NCBI GenBank assembly: GCA_947034895.1
Contig: OX344761.1
Location: 35,972,863 to 36,036,862, forward strand
Length of the DNA stretch: 64,000 nucleotides
Direction: 5' to 3'
Origin: Rhytidiadelphus loreus
Lineage: Eukaryota > Streptophyta > Bryopsida > Hypnales > Hylocomiaceae
Below, piece after piece: positions 54,548 through 64,000 of the stretch. Position numbers and translations under genes: made by a program. Each line of letters begins with the position of its first letter. Position 1 is the stretch's first letter. A model generated the notes under the pieces. It was given only the letters and a program-made list of their open reading frames with translations. It was not told the DNA's origin and did no database searches.

Positions 54548-54610
54548 ATGGCGAATGATGGGGAGTTTGAAGGAATATATGACTACCTACACAATGACGC
54601 CAACTCCAAG
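54548..54610 (+). CDS. ATG mini-exon ending at a consensus 5' splice site (segment D)
   Basis: The ATG at 54548 opens exactly 21 codons (MANDGEFEGIYDYLHNDANS plus K) to AAG|GTAAGT. Length, position and splice donor match the mini-exon of C although the residues differ. The module with CCCACCTTTGG and AACCAGGTTC follows at about 54700. Confidence 0.45.
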
Positions 54611-55500
54611 GTAAGTTACCAACTCCCATTTATACTTTTTAATTATCAAAAGTAGACATCTTTAAGTAGGCCCGAATCTTAAGGCTATGTATGGGCGCTT
54701 ATTTACCCACCTTTGGTAAATCGATGAACACAACCAGGTTCTAATCCTATGGTAGTTTCCTACTCTAATGGGTGTCTAAGCATCAATTCATTGTGCGGAA
54801 AGCACAATGGATCTTTTTTGCTAATTTCCTAATCGTAACTCCTTAATCGTGGTTCTAAATGACTCCTAAGTGGACTATCCTGCTATGTTATGTTTTGGTG
54901 TTTTCTATTTCTAAAGTTTACTCTATTGTCCTAAAGTAGAAGATTATCTCATGCCATTTCTAAAAACCTAAGACTAGTTCAATTTGGACTCTCTAGTGAA
55001 CTGCTATGGACGGATGAAGTTTCGGCCGCTTGGCTAGCAAACTTCATCCATAGTTTTCAATAGGCTTCTAATTTCAATTGAAGGTGAAATTTGACCTATG
55101 GACCTGAATCCCTATGTACTATCTAAATCCTAAGTTTCAACTTGGTTGGATGAACACTTCCAAATTTCATCCGTTTTGGTTTTAAACTTCATCCATCAAT
55201 ATCTTGGGCATCCTAACTCCGATTCCTACGTGTCTTATGTTTTTGGAAACCTCTCAGGGTCTATTCTAAGTTTTTTTCATTAAATCTGACCTAACTTGGG
55301 TCCTAGTGACCTTTAGCCCTCGGCCTTCCTAGGGCCCTACCTTGTCGTATTCATGTTTAAGGGAGGAAAGGTTAGGATCTTACCATGGCGTGGAGATCCC
55401 TTATCACGGTGGTCGACTTTCTCCCCCTCCCCTTGTGGTAAGTGTTTGAAGGTGGCACCTTACTTTGACGAAAGTGTGTCTTTATTTTTACAGCCAAGGG
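54611..55500. other. Interior sequence with ATGAAGTTT phrases
   Basis: It holds the interior module in reverse orientation (54700-54820) and then several copies of GGATGAAGTTT or its complement AAACTTCATCC (54960-55200). The latter are also found at 54000, 58730-58920 and 59160-59360. No retroelement domain is recognisable. Confidence 0.4.
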
Positions 55501-58500
55501 TTGCCTTTTTTTTTCCTTAGAGTATCTTTCTTGCACTTCCACTCCCTTCCCTAGGCCTCAACCTTCGTGCCCCATCAATGAGGAAGGGTTGGATGCTACC
55601 TACCACCTTGGAAGTCAAAATTACAAGCTAACCACTACTTACGCGTCAATTTACCCTAATGGTGGAGGGGATTCTGATCCTATCCTATTCCCTAGTTCCC
55701 CTCTCCTATGTAAGACCTCTCTCCTTCACTTGTGTATTTGTGGTTGTCAAGTTTTGGTAGAGAGTGGTGAGGTTGAATTGTGGTTGGAGAAGGTTCTTTC
55801 ACTTGTTTGGCTCTATCTTGGTGCGTTTTGAATTGCTACATACCCCGCTCCTATTCCATCCTACCCCTCCTGTCTAACTTACTTGGACCCTATGTCGTTT
55901 CTATGCTATTGTTACTATTTTCCACGAGTCCTTCTATCTACTCTACTCTATTTGTTTTGTTACTATCTTCCCTTGCTCCCTTTTCTCTCTTCCCTTCCTT
56001 TTCTCTAAGAATCTACCTCCTAATCCAAAAAAAAACGAACTAATCGAGACCTGAAGGCTTGCTTGGCTTGGGCCGCCGCTCCGCTGGGGCGGGTTGTCTG
56101 GCTGTCTGGCCAAGGTCGCCACCTAGCTGGGCTCGCTGCCTGTCAGAGGCCGCTCCTGGCCGGGCCGACTGCCGGTCGGGGTGCTGCTCTTGACTGGGCG
56201 GGCCACCATCGGGGCCACTCCTGGCTGCCTGTCGGGGCCACTCCTAGCTACTTGTCGGGGCCACTCCTGGCCGGGCCGGCTGTCGGTCGAGGTGCCGCTC
56301 TTGGTTGGAACAGGCTGCCAGTTCAGAGGCCGCTCCTAGCTGCCGTCGGGGGTTGCTGTCTGGCTAGAGGTTGCTTTTGGCTTGCTCGTTGCCTGACTGG
56401 GGGTCACTGCCTGGCTGGGCCGCTGCCTGGTTGGGGGTCACTCCTAAATAATAACACCAAAAAAAAGAACTAACTAGTAGGGTATTCCATTTTCCTTTGG
56501 TTAGGTGATTAGGATCGTAGGTCCCACTGGTGCCCGAAAAGTTAGAATTATCTTGGTAAACTAGCAAAGGTGGGACTTGACACTGACCGTAATTCTACGA
56601 GACTTAATTTTGGACGCTAAACTTTGGTTTGTCTCCAACGCGTTTTGGAGACTAAACTTTCGAACTAATTAGATGATATGTCCAAAGCTCCGCCCTTGAT
56701 TTGGGTTTAACACCAAATTTAGGACTTAGTACTACTTTGGAGGTTCAAAGCTTCGCCATCTGACAACCTTTTAACACACCATCTAGGACTTGGGACCACT
56801 AGGAAAAGTAGAGTTTTGTTCCCCAAGGGCAACTACCCCACTCTTTTTCCCAACAAAGAACGGAGACTAGACCCTAGATGATCCGTAGGACGTGGGTTAG
56901 TGACACAATACAATGACTCGACGTTAGTAACAAGGGTTAGTATCTTAAGATGCAAAGCTAGAGGTTCCCCAAAGCGGCATCGCCAAGGTACGGTGGGGGT
57001 GATCTCTAGGGTTAGTCCAATCAAAACAAACCTCAAAGACAAAGGACTTGACACAACGCTTCGTGGCAAGAAGGTATCGACTATGGACTCAATGGAACAA
57101 CAAGGTGTAGAGGGACCCCTGAAGTCCTCTACACTCCTTGCAAGCCCCCAACAATGGCTCCAAAAGAAGCCTAAAAAAGCAAAACTAAACGATTTGGCCA
57201 AAAAGGCCAAGGCTCCACACAAAACGGGACCAACGGTCCAAAGTACAAGAAGGGGGGTATTTTGGGAGGGAGAAGGGCCCCTTTTATAGGATTCCAAGGG
57301 TCCACTCCCCCCCTCGACTTACTACTAGTAATCTCATCCATCTGGATTTTCATCCTTATCTTTTGAGATTTTCACCTAATTTTGGGTTTTACGATGGTCC
57401 TAACTTCTAATTTTTGGATTTTAGCTCGGAATTGCAAATGGATTGCGCCAATGGCTTCAAAAAGCCATTTTTGGTCTAAGAGACCTCCTACCCCCTATTT
57501 CTATCACAAAAAACCCATCAGAAACTAGTGCCAACTAAAGTCAATTAAAAGGGTAAAAACCTAACTTTTGGAGTTTATTGCTTTTGGAGTTTATCTCTTT
57601 TGGCTTGGGTAACTAGCTAGGATTGTTGGGGAGGCTCTAGGGAGTAAGAAAAGACTCCTTAATGTCTTCGTTCCAACCTTGTACGCTCCCGGGACACCGG
57701 TCAACCCCGCAAAGATCTTGCCATAATTAATAATTGGGGGAATGTTGATGATTTCGGCTGTCTCCCACTATCGGAACACCATGAAATTTGTCGGGGCTTG
57801 TTATTAATATAAAAGATGCTAATCTAATTTTTAGTGAGATTTTACCACCGCCTAAGTAATTTATACGAATTTCCCATTGTGGCTTTTGGCGATTGACCGC
57901 TCGGAAAAAGATCCTTTGGAGATCAGAAAAAACCGAGATTTTTTGGGGAACCTCTCATGGAATTCTCCAAGCCACGTGTCAAGTTTTGGGCTAATCTGGA
58001 ACACCGTCGGTGGCGAGGCAAAAACTGACTTTGTTTAAATTACCGACAGTCAAGGAATCTTTCACACGTGAGGGAATCTTGGCGAACGAATTCCACTGTG
58101 GATACCCTAACATGTTCCAAATCCAAGAGCACTATCCGGCGGCCGTGGATTCCTCCGTGGAGCCTGTCCTCCGTGGGGCCTGTCCTCCAAGGACAAGTAA
58201 CACTTGCAAGCTAACAATTGGGATTCCTAACATTTTGTCGATGGAATGGGGAAACTAGAACCTATCTTTGGAGATTTATGTGGGGACTTCCCTAACTCTC
58301 CTAGGACCAATTTAGCCTATCATGGACACGTGTACTAGATTTGGACTATTTCGGGTAAGTTCCTGGTAGCCCTATTGTTTTCCACTATTTACGAGTTCTA
58401 ACCTATATACAAGTGGGAATTGTGGGTAATCTATGGTAAAAGGCTATTTATGACCAAATGCTATACTAATACGTGACATACCTATTTTGGTTCTACACTC

Positions 58501-58593
58501 TTTTTTGGGCTTTTCGTAGTATTTTATGCCTTAATTTGTAATAAAAAATAAATAAAAAACTATGAGTCCCAAGTGACAAATTTGGGGCTCACA
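55501..58593 (-). mobile_element. LTR-like segment E, inverted relative to C
   Basis: Read on the minus strand it starts TGTGAGCCCCAAATTTGTCA at 58593 and matches C closely: AGTGTAGAACCAAAATAGG, TAGAACCCG/TAGAACTCG, a TATA box CTATAAAAG at 57281-57289, and CACCGTACCTTGGCGATGCC near 56995. The far part contains a GC-rich minisatellite where C has its G-rich one. C and E are the closest pair in the window, and their inverted arrangement with 7 kb between could promote inversion. The low-coordinate boundary is approximate. Confidence 0.65.
56055..56455 (-). repeat. GC-rich minisatellite in segment E
   Basis: Units of about 20-40 bp such as GGCCGCTCCTGGCCGGGCCG, GTCGGGGCCACTCCTGGCTG and GGGGGTCACTGCCTGGCTGG repeat with variation. 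It gives a long open frame on the plus strand that is a translation of the repeat, not a gene. It is very GC-rich in an AT-rich region. Confidence 0.75.
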
Positions 58594-59665
58594 CTATGTT
58601 AGAGCACTTAGAATAGGTCTTTTGCACAAGTCAGGTAGGCAAAGTTGTAGATCTTAGTTAGGGGTTTCCGAAACCATATCACACTTTAGAATCGGAGTTA
58701 ATTGAACAAGATATGGTTGGATGAAGTTTGGTAGTAGTTTTGGATGAAAGTGAGTATTTTTCATCCCATAAGGACAATAATAAAAACTTAACTAGAAGCT
58801 AAAATCTAGAGGTCAAATCAAAAATCCAAAGTGAATTTAGCATTGTGAATTGGTAGGAAACTATGAATGAAGTTTAGAATGGTAAATTAGAAGTCAACTT
58901 CATCCATTTGTAACTTTCTCTAAGAATGTCCGAATGTAAAGATTTTTAACAATTTAGAAAGGTAATTTTAGAAAATATAAGAATCCAAATTCCAAAGTTT
59001 AAAAATAGCAACTTTGCAGTAGAAGGACCGAGACTTGAATCCTAAGTAAGTAATAATTTAGAATCATTTGAAGACAATCAAGGTAACAATTAGGTTTAGC
59101 ACTCAAATTAGGAGGCATTTAAAAAATCCAGAACCAACCCAACCCTTCCAAAATACTTCAACCATCAATAGTTAGGGAAGGATGAAGTTTGGGTCAAGGA
59201 ACGGATGAAGACGTCCAAGAATCATCCATTAGGATTTAAACTTAGGACATGAATAGAAGATAACATTTTAAGGCTAGGGTTGAAATTTCAAACTCAATTG
59301 GAATAATCTAAGCATAGTAAATGGTGGATGAAGTTTAGTTAGTCTCTCTAAGGCACCAACTTCATCCGGTCATAACTTCTTGTAGGAATCTCCAAATCTT
59401 TCAAGACTTAGGTTTTTGGCAATTGCATGCTCTAAACTACAAGTTGAGTAGGTTAGTCTTAGGCTTTAAATTCTTTTCCACAACGACTCCATAGCTTAAG
59501 AGTTGTTTGGAATCAGTAGTGTTAATTAGAGTAGTATTTTGTCATTTTTTTTAAGATTAGGAACTTAGACAAAGATCCATTGCTTGGAAGGCACAATGGA
59601 CCGATAGTAGGCATCCGTAGGAAATTACTGTAAATATTAGAACCTGGTTGTGCACGCTGATTTAC
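58594..59665. other. Interior sequence right of LTR E
   Basis: ATGAAGTTT phrases recur (58730, 58865, 59180, 59330). At 59577-59600 GATCCATTGCTTGGAAGGC and at 59642 AACCTGGTTGTG mark the conserved module just left of the CACTA insertion. There is no gene. Confidence 0.45.
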
Positions 59666-60009
59666 TAACACTACAACAAAAGCAGTGTTTTATGACTGCA
59701 AAAAATGACTGCAGTCAGTCGTAAAATCAAAAAATATGACTGGCGCAGAAATCACTGTAGATGACTCGGAATATGACTGCAGTAGTCGTTTAGAAGCAGT
59801 CACTTCAGACATCAGTCATATTGGTAGTCATATAAGTTGAGGGGTATAAATACCCATAATTAGCTATAGTATGCCAACGAGGCATATATTTTGACTTTCT
59901 TTGACTTTTTATTGAGCTGCCCGAGTAAATAAAAAAATCCTACGTGGAATATGACTACGTTGAGTCATATTTTTTGATGACATGGAATATGACTGGTCAG
60001 TCATATTTT

Positions 60010-60281
60010 GTGAAATATGACTGCGTTGAGTCATATATTTTGATGATTTGTAAAACGACTCTTCTCAGTCATATTTTGTGGAATATGACTGCATTGAGTC
60101 ATATTTTTTGATGATTTGTAAAACGACTCTTCTCAGTCATATTTTGTGGAATATGACTGCGTTGAGTCATATTTTTTGATGATTTGTAAAACGACTCTTC
60201 TCAGTCATATTTTGTGGAATATGACTACGTTGAGTCATATTTTTTGATGATTTGTAAAACAACTCTTCTCAGTCAAATTTT
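60010..60281 (+). repeat. 68-bp tandem array inside the CACTA element
   Basis: Four units start at 60010, 60078, 60146 and 60214, each exactly 68 bp, of the type GTGGAATATGACTGCGTTGA followed by GTCATATTTTTTGATG and ACGACTCTTCTCAGTCAT. Every unit carries TGACT and AGTCA in both orientations. The spacing is constant and the copies are nearly identical. Confidence 0.9.
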
Positions 60282-61136
60282 TCAGTCATATTGAGAGCAC
60301 CTAGTCATTTTTTGGAAATTATTATAATCATTTTGTGATTCTAAGTAGTCATTTTTTTATTGATATGTATTTGAATTATGAATTGAACAAATCATACAAT
60401 GGTTGTAGGATACCTAAGCATATTTGCAAGCATACATTAAAATGATTTAACAATTGAATAAAAGATTTCATGTAGTTAAAATCAAATACATATGATTTTA
60501 AAGATATACAAGAAACAATTATATTGGAGAGGGAATATATAAGAAGGAATGTGATTCCTTTCAATGACATTTATAATTTATTAGTCACAAATACAAAATA
60601 TGTATATCACAATGAATTATTTACACAAATCAATAGAGACTATATTTCTTACAATAATATGAAGTGAGTTGCAAGTAGCCTCCAACAACTTTGTTCCAAT
60701 TTTATTGCCTGCATATACAATTAAAGAAATAGGAGGTTAATTTTTAATGAACATACAACAAAGCTCAATCTTCAAAAGTTTACAATAATAGAAAATATGT
60801 AATACAAATTTAGGGTAAGAAGAAAAACAATGGTGATGCAAGGAACAAGAAGAAAAAAGGCAAAAAATGCTAAAAGATAACAACAAATACAAGTTAAGAT
60901 GCACAAGAAACAATAAAGGAGGAACTACTAAAAGGTAACAAGAAACAACAAAAAAGAGTTAAGATGCAACCAAAAAAGAAAAAAGAAAAAAGTGAGAAAG
61001 AAGAAAGAAGAAAGAAGAAAGAAGAAGAAGAAATAATTAAGATGCAAAAAGAAAAAAAACAAGAAGCAAGAGTGAAGATGCAACAAAAGACAACAATTCT
61101 AAGAAGTAAGAGTAACTCAAGATGCAACAAAGACAA

Positions 61137-61340
61137 CAACTAAGAAACAAGAGTGAATTCAAGATGCAACAAAAGACAACAACTAAGAAACAAGAGTGAA
61201 CTCAAGATGCAACAAAATACAACAACTAAGAAACAAGAGTGAACTCAAGATGCAACAAAACACAACAATTAAGAAACAAGAGTGAACTCAAAATGCAACA
61301 AAACACAACAACTAAGAAACAAGAGTGAACTCAAAGAGAC
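61137..61340 (+). repeat. 43-bp tandem array inside the CACTA element
   Basis: Units start at 61137, 61180, 61223, 61266 and 61309 with CAACTAAGAAACAAGAGTGA and end ATGCAACAAAACACAA. It is A-rich on the plus strand, and a broader A/G-rich stretch precedes it from about 60800. Long minus-strand frames here are low-complexity artefacts. Confidence 0.88.
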
Positions 61341-61867
61341 AAGAGACAAGAGACAACAAAAGGTAAGGAAGAAGAGTCAAAAGAAGTAGTGGCTAGGATT
61401 TCAAAACCCTAAAAAAATGACGGCTAGGGTTTCAAAACCCTAAAAAAAATGACGGCTAGGGTTTCAAAACCCTTAAAAAATAGTGATTAGGTTTCAAAAT
61501 TTTAAACAATGGCTTGTCTATATTTTTTTTGATTGCCCATGTTTTTTTTAGGTTGCCCAAAAACAAAAAAATGTTACTACCATGAAAATATGACCAATAA
61601 TATAATTCAATGTTCTCAAACGAGTTCCCTACCGTTCCCTATGAAATACTTTGGTGTTCCCAATGGACGTATAATATACACCCATGAAGTATAAGACCCA
61701 AAAACGACTGGCAGTCATATTTTTCAGTCATATTTCTCCCCAAGGTATTGACCTCCAAGAATATGACTGCAAGTAGTCGCCAGTCATCCTCAGTCATATT
61801 TTTGCAGTCATAAAACAATGCCATTGTTGTAGTGTAAGGGTGGGTAAGAAAGCACTCACAAAGGCTT

Positions 61868-62554
61868 CTAGATCCTTTTCTGAGGAAAGTATTTTAGGAA
61901 GCTTTCCTGTTGGCGGTACGTGATCATTTCTGGATCACTTATTATCACTTGTAGATGGTAGAGGTGAAAGAGATAAGGGCTAATCGGGCTAGACCTCTTA
62001 CCTACAATATTTCTCACTAACTTATCCTCTATGGAGTGGATGATCACTTCCCAACTCACAAGTCTAAGAGCCGACCTTTCCTATCTCAAAATGGTATTTA
62101 CTAAAGTAATTGTAATTTGGGTGAGCTTTCTCGGATATAAAATCAAGCTAAGGAACTCGAACAACTACCGGTCTCGAGGACTTTTGCAGTCACCCGCGGC
62201 GTATCCCTCTTTTAGATCGGCCGGATTTTGAAATCTATCAACCACAAATTTATCCAGCTGGCTGGCCCATCCGGCTCTTTTGCTCGGGGCAAAGTATACG
62301 CTTTCCTACATCTCCGCAATCCAGACCTTAGGGCGACCTTTAACAGTCAACTGGTATTGATTGGGAACTCTGTAAAGAATTTGCTCAATCATATCCTCAT
62401 TCCGGATGTTCCATGGCCTTTGCAAGAATCCAAAACAACCCATGGCAGTTAGGTCATCCTCCATCTACTAGAGACGTTCCAGATCAATATGAATACGTGA
62501 ACTAATCATCTGGGCCGTCACTACCAGTTTTCGCGGCTCGTTGGGTTCCGCCAT
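61868..62554 (-). pseudogene. Decayed antisense-type ORF of the LTR family
   Basis: The minus-strand ATG at 62554 reads MAEPNEPRKLVVTAQMISS. After a stop the frame continues with CFGFLQRPWNIRNEDMIEQI, LYRVPNQYQLTVKGRPKVW, WASQLDKFVVDRFQNPADLK and, after further stops, SWEVIIHSIEDKLVRNIVGK to the TAG at 61868. About 220 residues are recognisable with at least four stops. I do not know the family. The conserved module follows its 3' end just as it follows the antisense ORF at 51640, which ties it to the LTR family. Confidence 0.6.
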
Positions 62555-62559
62555 GGTTA

Positions 62560-64000
62560 CCAATATACTACCTCAATTTTGGTGCAATCAACACCGGACT
62601 CCCTTTTTCTCCCTAACGCGGTCCTAACTCACCACTCTTTCATTTACTAAGTGCGGTGCGATGAAACTCAAAGAAAAAAAGAAAGAATGAGGATGGCGGT
62701 AGGGTTTAAGTATTGTCGAAGGTTTCAAGTTTGCCAAATGAATATGCCCTCATTCCAGTAAGTTCTGTAGCCAAAACTAGATTCTAGGTCCCACTATTCT
62801 GAAACTTTCCGATTTCTAGCTACTGGTTCCAAGCGACTCCGTAACCCGAATTATAGTTTTAGCTTTTCTACTAAAGTACTATTCTCTAATTCATGTTTTT
62901 AGCTCCTAATTCCCTATGCCTATACAAAAATTGAAAAACTTTTTCCTACTTTACTCCTATTTTATATATTTTTTTGGATTTTCAGATATTGCGTACTTCC
63001 ACAAATTCCAACCCCTGGAGCCCAAGCTATTGGAACCAAGGTGCTAGAGCCCGGCCGTTGGGTGCCCGGTCGTTGGGTGCCCCATTAGAGCTAATTGTTG
63101 GTGCCCAGCTACTAGTGTCGGTCGCTAGTACTAGAAAAAACCCGTGTTTTAGTGGTGTTTTTAAAGACGTGAAAGTATGTTTTTTTCAATTAAAGGTATG
63201 TCAACTCTAATGTCACCTAAAATCTATTGTAGGCGGCATTTCTACAAACGGCTGAAATCTACTATAACGTGCCCTAATGTCTGCATGTTTCATGGAAACG
63301 GTTGTTGATACCTTGTGTTTTCACTCTCCAAATGCTTGCCACATTGATGCCACATGGCAACCACATCATTTTTTTTTGGTTTGGGCAATGTCTTTTTTTA
63401 TTAATAAAAAAATCATTGTCATAATACAACACGTGATGTGCCTCACTGAAAAACATTAATGGCATTAATTGTATGAAATAATTATTTAAAAATAATAATA
63501 ATATTTTAAAAATTCCAAAAAAAATGAACAAGCAAAATTGTCAAATTCACCAAGAAATTATTGTCTACTCAAAAGAATTTTTAATGGCAAAGTTAAGTAA
63601 TTATTTCATTGAGAATGAAGGGCGAAAAGGTCCCTTTTATATTGAAATTCATCATCCATTCATGACAAAGGATATAGGATAATTCACAAATGAGAACTTG
63701 ACTACATTGTATGTGGATGTTGTTTTAAACATGAAGATGTTTTTTTTTGACATCTACATGTTATTTCTGACATCTAGAGGTTGTTTAAAACAAGTGGATG
63801 TTTATTTAGACATTCAATTTTGAAAAAAAAATTTGCTTTACATATCCCAATCATATGGTTTGTCTTACTTCCTACCACCCCACTTGTATAAAGAGATTAT
63901 TTTTTCACCCATAGTATACATCCATCAATTTTCCTTTTTTTTCAAAGCATGCCACATGGCTATCCTTTCCCAATTTTTTCCACATCCGGTCATCATTTTA
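62560..64000. other. Unassigned sequence at the right edge
   Basis: No gene is recognised. A short GC-rich stretch at 62997-63115 repeats GCCCGGTCGTTGGGTGCCC-type units. Near 63838-63890 the text TTTACATATCCCAATCATATGG...CTACCACCCC matches, in reverse, a segment of the CACTA element (40590-40670) and the foldback arms. The window end cuts whatever element this belongs to. Confidence 0.4.

Larger units (their letters stand above)
59669..61834. mobile_element. Non-autonomous CACTA element, 2.2 kb
   Basis: The left end CACTACAACAAAAGCAGTG and right end CATTGTTGTAGTG mirror each other, and TAA is duplicated exactly on both sides (59666-59668 and 61835-61837). The subterminal regions are packed with ATGACTGC/AGTCATATT motifs, the usual transposase-binding type array of CACTA elements. 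It contains a 68-bp tandem array and a 43-bp tandem array and no transposase. It splits the LTR-family module whose unbroken form is at 51546-51590. Confidence 0.93.

Noticed and set aside
56063..56473. 136-codon open frame rich in Ala, Gly, Leu and Trp
   Set aside because: It is a translation of the GC-rich minisatellite in segment E; the repeat units explain the frame.
60010..60281. CRISPR-like array of equal units
   Set aside because: Units are directly adjacent with no unique spacers, and the sequence is a plant transposon.
60894..61139. Minus-strand frame rich in Leu, Ser and Phe resembling a membrane protein
   Set aside because: The plus strand is A/G-rich low-complexity sequence inside a CACTA element, which forces this composition.

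Overview
The window is nuclear DNA of a land plant. It carries a complete 22-exon MCM4 gene with short introns, a plant-type eight-cysteine lipid-transfer protein gene, and transposons of types typical of plant genomes (CACTA elements, Mutator-type MITEs, large LTR-like repeats with antisense ORFs). The sequence is AT-rich and very gene-poor: only two genes are clear in 64 kb. Short introns in a repeat-rich, AT-rich background would fit a non-seed plant (bryophyte or lycophyte), but nothing here fixes the species.

Layout. 1-3.1 kb: AT-rich, with a TTAA-flanked inverted-repeat element (2112-3035). 3.1-8.2 kb: a small MITE, then a less AT-rich stretch with two strong hairpins but no gene I recognise. 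8.2-14.7 kb: several DNA elements, including two inverted copies of a 0.72-kb element with 4-bp target duplications, a 104-bp duplicated unit, and a second TTAA element. 14.7-20 kb: the lipid-transfer protein gene (minus strand, 16939-17310) in otherwise unassigned sequence. 20-25.6 kb: a broken coding remnant (20214-20548), a third TTAA element, and a 1.4-kb foldback element that stops about 50 bp short of a pair of E2F-like sites. 25.96-33.18 kb: MCM4.

34.5-62.6 kb is a nest of related LTR-like repeats. Five segments begin with TGTGAG or a one-base variant: A (+, 35360), B (-, 45789), C (+, 47566), D (+, 51819) and E (-, 58593). C, D and E carry a TATA box about 1.26-1.3 kb inside. C and D then carry a 21-codon ATG mini-exon that ends at a consensus 5' splice site. 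Decayed ORFs lie antisense just upstream of A, C and D. This resembles Tat-lineage (Grande/Ogre-like) Ty3 elements or their non-autonomous derivatives, but no reverse transcriptase is visible. Two non-autonomous CACTA elements (39824-44397 and 59669-61834), both with exact 3-bp target duplications, are inserted into this nest.

How the parts relate: MCM4 is a replicative helicase subunit, and its E2F-like promoter sites fit S-phase expression. The lipid-transfer protein is a secreted, functionally unrelated gene. The rest is transposon biology. The most unusual items are the spliceable mini-exons in the LTR family, the CACTA element with two right ends and an intact 152-codon ORF, the TTAA element family, and the foldback element at the MCM4 promoter.
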